Shown here: piece after piece, positions 49,523 to 59,052 of the stretch
How the letters are laid out: each line of letters begins with the position of its first letter
How positions within the stretch are numbered: the stretch's first letter is position 1
Assembly: GCF_963678635.1 (NCBI RefSeq)
Contig: NC_087063.1
Coordinates: 24,434,701-24,498,700 of the forward strand
Direction: 5' to 3'
DNA: 64,000 bases
Source: Symsagittifera roscoffensis
Taxonomy: Eukaryota; Xenacoelomorpha; Acoela; Convolutidae
Made by a program: the position numbers and the translations under genes
The notes under the pieces: model-generated
The model's input: the letters and a program-made list of their open reading frames with translations, nothing else
Databases searched by the model: none
Told to the model about the DNA's origin: nothing

Positions 49523-49609
49523 AACAAATTTAAGAGCTCGGGTGCATCTATGAGGAAGGGATAAACCTCTTCGTCATCTGGACTATCGTCACTTTGAGTG
49601 TGGCTGTGG

Positions 49610-51290
49610 CTCATTTTTTCGTTTAATGACTGTTAACATATAACTATCGATGTGTCTAATTGGTTGATTCCAATTATACAAGTCTACTGGTTTGTGTTTA
49701 TATTGCTTTTTTATTCTTCTTTTTCCTCTTTTTGATGAATTTGAAGTTGTTTCTGAATCGGAAAAATATAATTGATCGTGAATGGGACAATTTTTATCAA
49801 TTGATTCCTTTAATTTGTAGAGTTCATCTAAATTGCTGGCTTCTGATTCTGAAAATGCGTTTCTGTTTTTTGAAAATCTTTTTCGTGTGATTTGTCTTTG
49901 TTTGTTTATTATTTTTATTTTTATTGTTAGTCGTTTTGTTCTAATGTATCCAACTGTTTGCGTATGAGGTGTGATTACAAGGTCGTATTTTTAGTTATCT
50001 ATCTCGCAGTTGTGTAAAACGATTGTTTGTTTATTTCCTAGATTTTTGAATGAGATAAGGTTTAGGATGAGGGATGCAAAAAGTTGTTAGGTGATTTCTA
50101 TTTTCTTAGACTGTTAGTCCTTACGATTTTTTGGTTAGCTTAACCTGGGTCTTTTTGTTCGGGTTGGAGAGAAAAGTATATCGATTCCGAAGAATGATTT
50201 TTTACTTTCTCGTGGCTAGTCTAAGCTAAGGTGTTAACTTACTTAATCTTACTTAGGGGTAGTGATTGTGTTCAAGGGTTGGAGAATAGTAAATCGATCC
50301 ACAAGGTTCAGGTATAATTAGAACGCAAGTAGTTCGTTAGATACTGTTTTAAACTTACTAAGTCTAAGATTTATCCTGGGTCTGGTAAGAGGAGGGTTCA
50401 AGTGAAGGATGAATAACCGAAGTTCTTCACTGTTTATCCTAACTTGAATGGTTAGTTTTATTTAAAAACTTCTATTAATCTTGGGTCGGTTGGAAGGGTT
50501 GGATAGTGAATCGACGTTTGAGGTCGTTAGACACTTGCTAAGTGGGTGGGGAGAACAAAATTGTTCTTTTTGATCCAAGGATAGGCCTTGATGATCAGGT
50601 TTTAAATTTAGTGAAATAGAAAATTAATTTAGATCCAAGGATAAGCCTTGATATTTAAGTGCATTTAAGTTTAAAATTGTTTAAGTTTATCTAAGAAAAA
50701 GATTTAGTTTTTTAATGATAATAGTGAACTTATGATTGCTGTTATGTTTAGGTGATAAAGCTGGGACAACAGAGGATTTTATGATTACTAACAATTTATT
50801 GTCATGCTACTAATTTTTATTTTCATTTTCAATAAATATTTTTCAAATATGTTTTATATAAGACTGCAGAAATTAAGAAAACGATCTGAGATCTTTTTAT
50901 CAATCGTTATTGCATTTTAATAATTTTGTTTAGCGCCTGAAATGATCATGAAGATTTACTTCAAAACTTTATGTTTGCAAATGAAAATCTAAATTCATTG
51001 CTAATAAGATTCTAAATATAAAAGTTTGTGTTGGCTTTTGCCGTACGATCATAAAACTACTTGGTAAGTTTCTACTTTGAGGTATGTCGTCTCTTGTTCG
51101 AGGTCTTCTTCCAATTCCGGGTAGTTCTGTTATCGTTCGGAATATCGGCTCTGATCTATTGAGTCGTAGACACATTTCGATTAAATTATTGTCGTATAAC
51201 ATTTTTAAAATGTTTTGTCTAAATTCTAATCTATTTTTTGGTTAATTCTAACCTATTAAGGTCTTATTCGAGACTTATGGTCGCACCAGA
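49610..51290 (-). other. Element C untranslated leader
   Basis: This is a gene-free leader of about 1.7 kb between the primer-binding site and gag. It includes the repeated GATCCAAGGATA(G/A)GCC motif (about 50573 and 50633), shared with element A. Such long leaders usually hold packaging and splice-donor signals, but none can be pinned down here. Confidence 0.6.
51271..51288 (-). promoter_or_regulatory. Putative primer-binding site, element C
   Basis: The minus strand reads TGGTGCGACCATAAGTCT two bases after the CA end of the 5' LTR, identical to the site in element A. Conservation in two separate insertions supports its role. The matching tRNA was not identified. Confidence 0.65.
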
Positions 51291-51700
51291 TGAGTTATGA
51301 CCGATGTGGTTAACTCATAGAGTAATTTCGGATAGGGTACACAGTCTGCTCGTCACGCTATCTTATTTTCGGCCGGATAGTTTCGTGCAACTTCTTAGTC
51401 TAATACCGATCCTAATCTTACTCTTATACTTTCTAGTCTCAGGGTGTTTAACTAGTCTCTGCTAGGCTCAATAGATCTAGGGTATACTGGTTTGTTGCGG
51501 CGGCTGAAGTTCTCTTGGGGAGACAACTAATTTCTAAGTTAAATTCAAATCTCTCTGGTGCTGAAATTACAAGTAATTTCAGCACTTACAAATAAATGGG
51601 TTGTTAGTTAGATGGATCATGATTGGTTAATATTAAATACTTTACAGTGGTAAAATATCTATTTTATCGAATCATAAAATGTAGTTTGGATCAGGTTCCA
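51291..51700 (-). repeat. 5' LTR of element C (410 bp)
   Basis: This has the same ends and length as the other LTRs, with the hairpin at 51558-51585. On the element strand it carries CCAAT-type boxes (GATTGG, CCAATCA) in its first part, a plausible promoter region. No clear TATA box or AATAAA signal was seen. Confidence 0.93.
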
Positions 51701-51704
51701 CTTG
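51701..51704. repeat. Target-site duplication CTTG, right
   Basis: This is the right-hand partner of 32372-32375, flanking element C. Confidence 0.8.
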
Positions 51705-52171
51705 AGATGCACTTGCAAATTTCTCGCAGTAATTCATGATTTAAAAAAAACTATTTTCAAAATCGTTGGGTATGTTTTTGCGCAAATTCCGATTTTGCCT
51801 GGAGCACCATTTTCTGAGACATTATGAGATTGCTGGACGTCACATTTGAAAAACCTGCAAACCTCTTTTTGCTTTGAAAAATATTGCGAACTCTTTCCAA
51901 CAAAAGCGCAGACTATAGATAAAAAGCAAAAAAAATTGAATTATTCATAATTTTAGCCAACCAATGTTAACCAGGTCACCTATACTTTGAATCTAGTTGT
52001 CTCCGAACGTATGCCAAAACAAACGTGATGTGTTATTCGACTATTGAAATCGTTTGCTGAATGAAAAAAATTATTAGATTTTTGAAGAAAAAAAAACTTC
52101 TTAAATAAAAGGCCCTTCTGTAAATTCAAATGGCCTGATTTTTTATAGACCTAAATATGTGAAATCAGTTT
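51705..52171. other. Gene-free host flank right of element C
   Basis: This is ordinary AT-rich sequence between element C and the first MITE. It continues the host DNA interrupted by the element. No exon or repeat of note was seen. Confidence 0.5.
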
Positions 52172-52380
52172 GGTTCTTTTTCCTCCCCCCCCCCCCCCCC
52201 CCACCTGCAAAATTTTACTAGTGAAGTTTTGTTCACTTTATCCGAATGTTACAAAAATTGGCATGCGAACTAATTAGGCTATGACAAACATTTTTGGTCT
52301 TCATAAATAACCTTGTAAAACCCCTCGTTACACCATAAAATTGACGCTTATGTGAGGTGGGGGGAAAAGGAAAAAGAGCC
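52172..52380. mobile_element. hAT-like MITE with 8-bp target duplication
   Basis: This is a 209-bp non-coding element. The left end GGTTCTTTTTCC, a C18 run and CCACCT mirrors the right end AGGTGGGGGGAAAAGGAAAA plus AGAGCC. ATCAGTTT flanks it on both sides (52164-52171 and 52381-52388), a perfect 8-bp target duplication typical of hAT elements. It belongs with the copies at 27461, 53524 and 56045. Confidence 0.85.
52185..52202. repeat. Homopolymer C18
   Basis: Eighteen C bases lie inside the left inverted repeat of the MITE. A second C18 run sits at the same place in the MITE at 53524. The length may be uncertain because of sequencing error in homopolymers. Confidence 0.85.
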
Positions 52381-52866
52381 ATCAGTTTTTGTTCTTTTCA
52401 GGAGATAAGGTTCTCAAAGCCCATGTATCAAGCCTCTCAGTCCGTTTTACTTGCTTTATGTGAAACAATTTGGGAATTGAGACATGCAGTAGCAGAAACA
52501 TGTAGTATGGGGTCTTTGAAGTTCTTTGATTTCTCAGATAACTCATTTTTTGCACCTACTGGGCTTTCAACCATATATGCTTGCAAAAGTCGTTGTTTTC
52601 AGCTAGAAAGTTTTCTGTTTCATGGCTGGGAGGAGAATAGGCGAGCCAAACTTGTTCATTTCTCATTGTAAAGAACCTCTATAAAATCTGTGTGAAATAT
52701 CTTTCAGATCTGTATATAATTTGTATTGCTTTTTTCAGTTTGTACTATCTTTTCAAATTTTTTAGTTTTCGAAACTTTTTCCCTCTGTCAAACTCATAAA
52801 AGTATGAGAAAATTTTACCAAATTGCACTAATTTTTTTAAATTCATTAGAATTTTTTTAAAAAATA
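52381..52866. other. Gene-free host stretch between MITE and inverted repeat
   Basis: A plus-strand open frame of about 100 codons (52357-52671) begins inside the MITE, has no recognisable domain and is probably chance. Nothing else of note was seen. Confidence 0.4.
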
Positions 52867-53343
52867 CAAGACTGCTCGTATCAGGGCGAAGCTCTGAAAG
52901 TTCCGACTGCCTTTTAACTTTTATGGAGCAGTAATAACATAAACGACATAAGAAAATTAAATGAAATAAAATAAAATGAAAAAAAAATTTTTCTAAAATT
53001 TGAAAATTTTTCTATAAAAAATAATCCCCCCACACGCCATATAAAGTACAAAACAATAGATTTCGCTCCTTTTAACAAATCAATTATGGCAAATAAGATT
53101 CTTACAGCCAATTTGGAACGATTTCTAAGACGGATTAAATCTCCGCTTACGCGTTAATAGCGCGAATTATATCGCGCGTTTATTGTCCCAAATTGGTCAA
53201 AATGGCAATCTTTAAACCCTCATAACTTTACGAAAAAAGATCACAGGTGAAATATCTTTTCAAATTTAAGCTCAGGAACAGGAAGAAAAAAAAACCCACC
53301 CCGAGCTCAAATATTCCGTTACTTTCGTATCGAAAGTCGGAAC
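52867..53343 (-). repeat. Dispersed repeat, inverted and diverged copy
   Basis: This is the reverse complement of the 526-bp repeat at 54379-54905. It starts CAAGACTGCTCGTATCAGGG and ends ACTTTCGTATCGAAAGTCGG plus AAC. It is clearly diverged from its partner, so it is an older insertion. The pair could form a large stem with a loop of about 1 kb. Confidence 0.75.
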
Positions 53344-53523
53344 AATAACCAATTAAGCAGATTTGTCACCAATACGGCACTGCTCTATTGGAATAATTAA
53401 ATCCCTTTATTTCAAACTGTAAGTTTAAAAAAAATCCGATTAAGTAGGAGTAATTTTTTTTTGATAAAAGTTTGCTTTAATAAACTGGAATATACAGGCT
53501 ACTGCATGAATGCAATTTAATTT

Positions 53524-53747
53524 GGCTCTTCCAACCCCCCCCCCCCCCCCCCACCATTAAACTTCAATTTTGGAAAATCGCTCTAAATTTTTCGGACTTC
53601 AAAACTTGGCATAGTGAACAAACTAACAATTGCAAACAGTTTTTTTCTTCCTACTTTACATCCTAAAGTCACGCATCTAGGTAAAAAAACACGTATAACT
53701 ATAAAACTAGATAATTGAAAAGTGGGGAGATAGTAAGAAAAAAGTGT
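53524..53747. mobile_element. hAT-like MITE, diverged copy
   Basis: This is about 224 bp long. The left end is GGCTCTTCCAA followed by C18, and the right end is GTGGGGAGATAGTAAGAAAA. Internal similarity to the 214-bp MITE includes CACGCAT...ACACGTATAAC. The flanks TTTAATTT and ATCAATTT agree at six of eight bases. Confidence 0.62.
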
Positions 53748-54378
53748 ATCAATTTTTTCGGCGAGATGAGAAGAAATTTTTTCATGGTTATGTTTTTTCA
53801 ACCAGAGAAATTGCGCAGAGCGAGGGCCTCAATTACAGTACCATCGAGCAACTGCCTTGTAAGGTAGGAGTGAGAGATTTTTTCAAAAAAAGTTCATAAA
53901 ACCTGCATTTATAAGCTGATTGTTCTCAAATGTGTCCCTGCCACGTAAAATTTCACGAAAAGGTATTTTATATCGCTTGGGCACAGCTCATATGTGGCGG
54001 AAGAAATCAAAAACTTGTCATGTTTCGGAAAGTGAGAAAACGTTTTTTTATAAATTTTGTTTTTTAAGGAAATTTAAGGCTGTTGTAGCTGTTATGGTTT
54101 TTCTTCTATGATACTCTCCTTTGCATTAAAATTTTTCGGCTATCAAGAAACATTTTTCTCCAGGTTATCCGGGTATAAGGCTGCACGAAATTTCAAACTC
54201 TAAATATTTCAAAAAAAATGGATGTTAGAACCTTTGAAAATGATCATTTTAGCTGTAATTTGAACAAATAAGTTGAATCGAATCGACAAATTTAAGAGCA
54301 GCGATATGAACCATCGATTATTTTAAGTTTAATCTCTTTGTGACATTATTATTGCTTAGTTACTTTGTTGGTCTTATT
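53748..54378. other. Gene-free stretch, part shared with unit 1
   Basis: From about 54211 the sequence (AAAAAATGGATGTTAGAACC) matches unit 1 at 25628. Before that point the sequence is present only in unit 2. The R1 repeat lies at about 54260-54378. No coding region was seen. Confidence 0.5.
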
Positions 54379-54905
54379 GTTCCGACTTTCGATACGAAAG
54401 TAACGGAATATTTTTGCTTGGGGTGGGTTTTTTTTCTTCAGACACATTTCGACTTGTTAACTAGCCATTTTTGACGGAATTTTTTAATATCATTCAAAAG
54501 ATATTGTTGTCATGAGCTCAAACTTGAAAAGATGTTTCACTTGTGATCATTTTTCGTAAAGTTATGGGGGTTTAAACATTGGCATTTTGGCCATTTTGGG
54601 ACAAATAATGCGCGATACAATTCGCGCTTTTAACTCGTACCTGAGAGTTAATCCGTCTTAGAAATTGTTCCAAATTGGTTGAAAGAAGCTTAATTGCCAT
54701 AATTGATTTGTTACAAGGAGCGAAATTTATATTTTTGTACTTTACAATGCGTGTGGGTGGATGATTTTCATAAAAATTTCAAATTTAAGAAAAAAAAATT
54801 TTAATTTTGTTTTATTACATTTAATTTTTTTATGTTATTACTGCTCCATAAACCTTAAAAGGCAGTCGGAACATTCAGGGCTTCGCTCTGATATGAGCAG
54901 TCTTG
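54379..54905 (+). repeat. 526-bp dispersed repeat (unit 2 copy)
   Basis: This is the twin of 25796-26321, with the same hairpin-forming ends. It opposes the older inverted copy at 52867-53343. Confidence 0.72.
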
Positions 54906-55266
54906 TTTGAATTTGCTAAGTGCCCTGCTCACATAAAGTAAGGGTGGGTTTTGAAAACATGTTTAAAATTGTTCTTTTGTGCACACTGACATTGGCACGT
55001 TCCATTATATCGGGGGGCTCATTTTCACACCCCCATCCCACATTTTAAATGTAGTAATGCAGTACAATTTTTTTTCAGCAAAACTCAATTTAAAAGCTCT
55101 TTTCCAGTTTCTCACCACAGCCTAGAACAAATAAATTGAATCGAATCGACAATTTTCAGAGCAAGGATATGAACCATTTTGCATTTATTTAAGTTTTATT
55201 TCTTAGTGACGTTAATATTGCTTATTAACTTTGTTCGTCTTATTTGACTTTGCTAAGTGTCCGAGC
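54906..55266. other. Repeats R2a and R1b (unit 2)
   Basis: This matches 26322-26694 of unit 1 with few changes: R2a followed by R1b, directly left of the C-terminal protease exon. There is no coding content. Confidence 0.6.
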
Positions 55267-55626
55267 CTAGACCCAGTTTTGCTCGATCCAAGATCGGTGT
55301 TGCCTCACATCAGTGTACACACCCCAATCAGTGCACAGATCGTCCGGGTAGTATTCAATGACACTCAGGATTCCAATGAGGCATTGTGGGTTGCCTCTTT
55401 TGTCCAGGATGTAGGCGGGTGCTCCTTCGTCTCCGAAGCAGAGACCACCCGTGTATGTAGACGCCAGACAGATTTGGTCGCGAGCGGTAGTTAGTCGCGC
55501 TGGACACTTTTTGGTGTTCGATTCCATTCTAAAAAGAATCGATGTTTTCGGCTCCTTCACATTATATCGCCTCAGCAAGTTATAGCCCCCCTTCCCCCAA
55601 GTAATAAAATTAACGGGTAGTAGAAG
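55267..55626 (-). pseudogene. C-terminal exon of serine protease homologue gene 3
   Basis: This minus-strand exon encodes VNFITWGKGG, NTKKCPARL, DQICLAS, GLCFGDEGAPAY, CLIGILS and DWGVYTDV, ending HRSWIEQNWV, the normal end of a chymotrypsin-fold domain with its C-terminal helix. Ser195 is Glu and Gly197 is Ala, so the domain cannot be a serine protease; Cys191 and the other core positions are kept. Residue 189 is Gly. The acceptor is ATATAG at 55627-55632. Its 5' exons should lie to the right, where element D is inserted; none is visible before the window ends. It could belong to an expressed non-catalytic homologue or a relic. Confidence 0.65.
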
Positions 55627-56044
55627 CTATATTTTATACAAGGATAAGGGACTATAGCGGGAGGAGCATTTTCTCTCCCGGATCTTTTTTTTTCAGATTT
55701 TTGCCCCTCGCAAACTTAGATGGTCTAAAAACTGCTCACATAACGTAAAGGTGGGTTTTAGAAACATGTTTAAAATTGTTCTCTTGTGCACACTGACATT
55801 GACATGTTCCATTATAGCGGGCGGCTCTTTTTCACACCCCCACCCCACATTTTAAATTTTCAATGTAGTAATGTAGAATTTTTTCAGCCGAACTCAATTT
55901 AAAGGCTATTTTCAAAAAAAATTGTTCAAAAATTGTTAACACGGCATTTTGCATGTAAGAAATGTTGTGAAAATTTGTTCACCTGTTCACGCTGACACGT
56001 TTCAATGCAGTTTATAACTTGTAAAAACATTTTAAATAAGTTTT
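55627..56044. other. Gene-free flank with repeat R2b (unit 2)
   Basis: This is the unit 2 equivalent of 27043-27460, with R2b near 55733-55915. No middle protease exon was found. Confidence 0.5.
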
Positions 56045-56258
56045 GGCTCTTTTCCAGTCCCCGCCTTTCAAATCAATTTTTAAAATTATATTTAACCTTG
56101 TCATCATGCAATAAAATTTGACGTGGTGAACAAATCGACATTTTTGAAAAGATTTGTTCTTCATACGTTACAGCGTAACATCACACATTTAGCCGTAATA
56201 ACACGTAAAACAAACATAAAACTCGGTATTTTGAAAGGGGGGAAACTGGAAAAGAGCC
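56045..56258. mobile_element. hAT-like MITE (unit 2 copy)
   Basis: This is the 214-bp twin of 27461-27674, with the same inverted repeats (GGCTCTTTTCCAG) and the same flanks. It was copied by the segmental duplication. Confidence 0.75.
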
Positions 56259-56456
56259 CACGTTTTTATCTATTAATCTTCCGAAAAAATTAAAAGGGGG
56301 AAGTGGAAAAGAGCCAATTTAAAATAGCATTTGAGAACTCGTATCAACTGGCAGAGAGGAAAAAGAGCCAAGGTGATTGGGTGAGGTTGTAAGCTATGAT
56401 CATCTCAAGATCCTTAGGACTGCATGACTTATTTCGGCTCTTTTCCATATCCCCCC

Positions 56457-56734
56457 TGTGATATCGCCTAGGACTGCTTAAACGAAGTGAAGACAAAATT
56501 GTACAATTCAGAATTTTAATTAATATGAAATCTGTTTCTCTTTTCTTTTGATATACTGATATACTGAGTCCGACTGAGTTAAGTAACTGCGTACCGAAGA
56601 ACTGAATTCAGTCATGAGACCTTTACGGTCAGAATGAAGTGGCCTTAAACAATACTAACAATAGATATATAGATAAGCATATGCACTTCTCAAAGTTACT
56701 GTAGCATGACTGCAGCTGTAGCTACTGTACCACA
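56457..56734 (-). repeat. 3' LTR of element D (278 bp, unit 2)
   Basis: This is a copy of 27873-28150 with the same TGTGATAT...ACCACA ends, followed on the right by the TTCCCCC complement of a polypurine tract. It abuts a MITE end (GGCTCTTTTCCATATCCCCC) on the left. Confidence 0.72.
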
Positions 56735-56779
56735 TTCCCCCGAGGACAAATAAATTTTATACTATCACAATAAAATTTT

Positions 56780-57700
56780 AATTAATACTATAGGATTTTA
56801 GAAGCTCAGTTTACTGTTTTACGCACAAATTGAGTCCTTTGGCCTTCTTTTTCCGTTTTTTGTTCTCTACTGCGTCTCAATTTGCCTCCCTTTCTTCCTC
56901 CGTCAACTCGAACCGCAATGGAACTCGCCACTACGCAATCCATGATCGCGTCTTATCCAACGAAGCATATCCGAATTTTATTCTGAACAGATGTCTTTCG
57001 AGAAGACCCAGCTTTGATTCTGTGGGTTTGCTCGTGTCAGTTTTAAACATCGCCATTTTGAGTCGGCACGCCTCCAAAGCTGCTTTATTTAAGTCAGTTA
57101 TATCGTCCTCGGAACAGATTAGGCGTACAGAATAATTAATTGGATCACCGAACCTCTTGGGTCCCTGGTTCATCGTGTGTCGGTCAATTGGTTCATGTTC
57201 GTGTTTGTTTGACTCATCTCAGAATCCTGGTGGCGTATCTATCAGGCTTTCTGACGTTGCCTGATCATTATCCCGAGTTGTTAGAATATCTGCACGCCGC
57301 GTGTGAGTACCTGGTCTGCCATCTTCTCCCACTCGTCTTTTGTCATATCTTGATTCTGGAATGCCTCTAGTATTGTGTCTCAATCGCTCTGGCGTCTGAT
57401 TGCTTTCATTTTTGTCTGCTGTTTGATCGGAGTGGACAATTTTGAAATTCCCGGTTGTGATGAACCTGGGCTCAAGGTTTGATTTTGTGACTTGTCTGTG
57501 CTGTGGGCTACTGCTGAAGCAGCTTTCCCCCGACGAGCTTCCTGCACTGTAGGCTTTTTGTCGTCTTTCATGGGGCTATATCGTTCTGACTTCTCGGTAC
57601 GCTCAAAAAGGGTCCAACATTAATTGGCTTCGCCCTTTTCACTGCTAGATTTAGTCCTCCCCCCTGTCTCTGCGTCTCTTGAGGTGACTCTTGATGGGCT
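56780..57700 (-). pseudogene. Unassigned region between integrase and LTR, element D (unit 2)
   Basis: Same content as 28200-29100: hydrophilic frames including MKDDKKPTVQEAR and a Leu/Glu-rich helix-like stretch. It is not a typical envelope (no signal or membrane segment). Diverged sequence of the same type lies at 62369-62774. Confidence 0.4.
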
Positions 57701-57837
57701 CTCTTGAAAGCATTAGTGTGCATTAGTCTCTCCGATTTCGTCTGCTGCGATTGCTCGTACTCTGAATCTGTACTCCCCCATTGTGATTTATTGTTTTTCT
57801 TTTGTTGTTTGTGCTTAGGTTCATCACTCTTCGTATT

Positions 57838-58990
57838 CTATGCGTTTCTCGGGTTCATTTGTTGTTCCGGTGGAATTAATTTTACTTTAGATTGGGCAAT
57901 ATCATTTTTAAGATAAATTGCCCCCGCTGCTGTTTTGACAGTAAATTGCGTTTCGAGCATCACTTTCCCCGTTAGTAGATTTGTTAGAGGCTTTCCATTT
58001 TTCCGGTTTTTATATTCCCGGCGCAAAACCGGTAATACAATTCTGTGTTGCTCCTCTGGTTTATCTTCTATGAAAACCCTCTCCCACGAATAAAAGAGTT
58101 TTTTCAACGCCGTTGCACGATCTCTGGCTTTCACTGACTCGATCTGCTGTCCAAACCGTGGGCTGACCGTGTTTTTATCTACGCGGTCAGAGTTAAACAA
58201 AAATTTATCCGTTTGTAATTTAAATTCCGTTTTTTGAAGGCGTCCAAACTGCGTTTCGAACAAAGAACGTTGTATAGTTTTTTGTTTAGTCCATCTAAGG
58301 TCCCGTTTTATTGTGCTAAGAGAAAGCTTAATTGATACGGAGTTTTCATCCAGAAGCATTGTTCCCAATCTTCTCTTGATGGTTTGAATAGTTCGTTCGC
58401 CCAGCCCACGTCCTCGGTGATCTCCCAGCGGACAAAATTTTTGTTCATTGTTGTTTTCTCTACAGAATTTTTTCGTTGCTTTCCCCTTGGACCCGGAAAA
58501 AGGTCAGTTCTTATAGATTACGGTATTCCGTGCGTATCAATGTAAGTACGAAGAAACCTAATTGAAGATTTTCTCCAAGTTGATCTAGTAATTTGCACCG
58601 ATGAAAATTTTGAATAGCGGTCCATCTCTATAAGCAAATAAATTTTCTTCCCTTTAAGATCTTCCAACGGTCGCTTATAGTCTAATTCAAATTCCTGACC
58701 TGGCTGCGTTAGCAGTGGTAGAAGTTTGATAGCATTTTTTGGAATGATATACTTAGCATTCTTACCATAGCCAGTGCAGCTGCGGCCAAGTTGACATTAT
58801 CTTTGTGCATATGCGGCCACCATAAATAATGGGACACATTTAACATCGACTCCTGACCAGGATGACCGCGGTGAATTCTCTTTAAGACCGCTGGGCGCAG
58901 CTGGCATGGTAACGCCAGCCAATTGTCCACTAGGATATAATCATCCACCACAGTTAACTGGTGCCCTGGTGGGTTGGTATATGGGCCCAT
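57838..58990 (-). pseudogene. Element D integrase region
   Basis: A zinc-binding segment (58709-58990, IHRGHPGQESM with the LWWPHM box) is followed by core and C-terminal parts (57838-58368, including SLFETQFGRLQKTEF, a usual end of gypsy integrase cores). A hydrophilic extension follows. It is a fossil part. Confidence 0.72.
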
Positions 58991-59052
58991 CAGTTTAAAG
59001 CTGTGGCGGTCGTTCTTTTCGATAACTCTGGTGTCCTCCGTAATAAGTTCCG

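Larger units (their letters stand above)
32376..51700 (-). mobile_element. Large env-bearing Ty3/gypsy-type LTR element, copy C
   Basis: This is a 19.3-kb minus-strand element with both 410-bp LTRs, a primer-binding site and a 4-bp target duplication (CTTG). Its parts from 5' to 3' are leader, gag, pol (reverse transcriptase, RNase H, integrase), two short frames, envelope-like block and 3' noncoding part. Its two LTRs differ at about 8 of 410 sites by eye, about 2 percent, so the insertion is moderately young. Its ends look whole, but the interior is broken by a number of changes, including a few kilobase-scale rearrangements relative to B. Confidence 0.92.
30163..58649 (+). repeat. Tandem segmental duplication, unit 2
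   Basis: This is the second copy of the block that starts at 6428. It is about 28.5 kb long and has the same order of parts. It retains the 5' LTR of the large element and about 2.5 kb of flanking host DNA that unit 1 lacks. At the junction with unit 1 there is at most one base of shared sequence between the two parental ends. Confidence 0.92.

Noticed and set aside
52357-52671. Plus-strand 104-codon frame
   Set aside because: It begins inside a MITE end and has no similarity I can recognise; it is likely a chance open frame.
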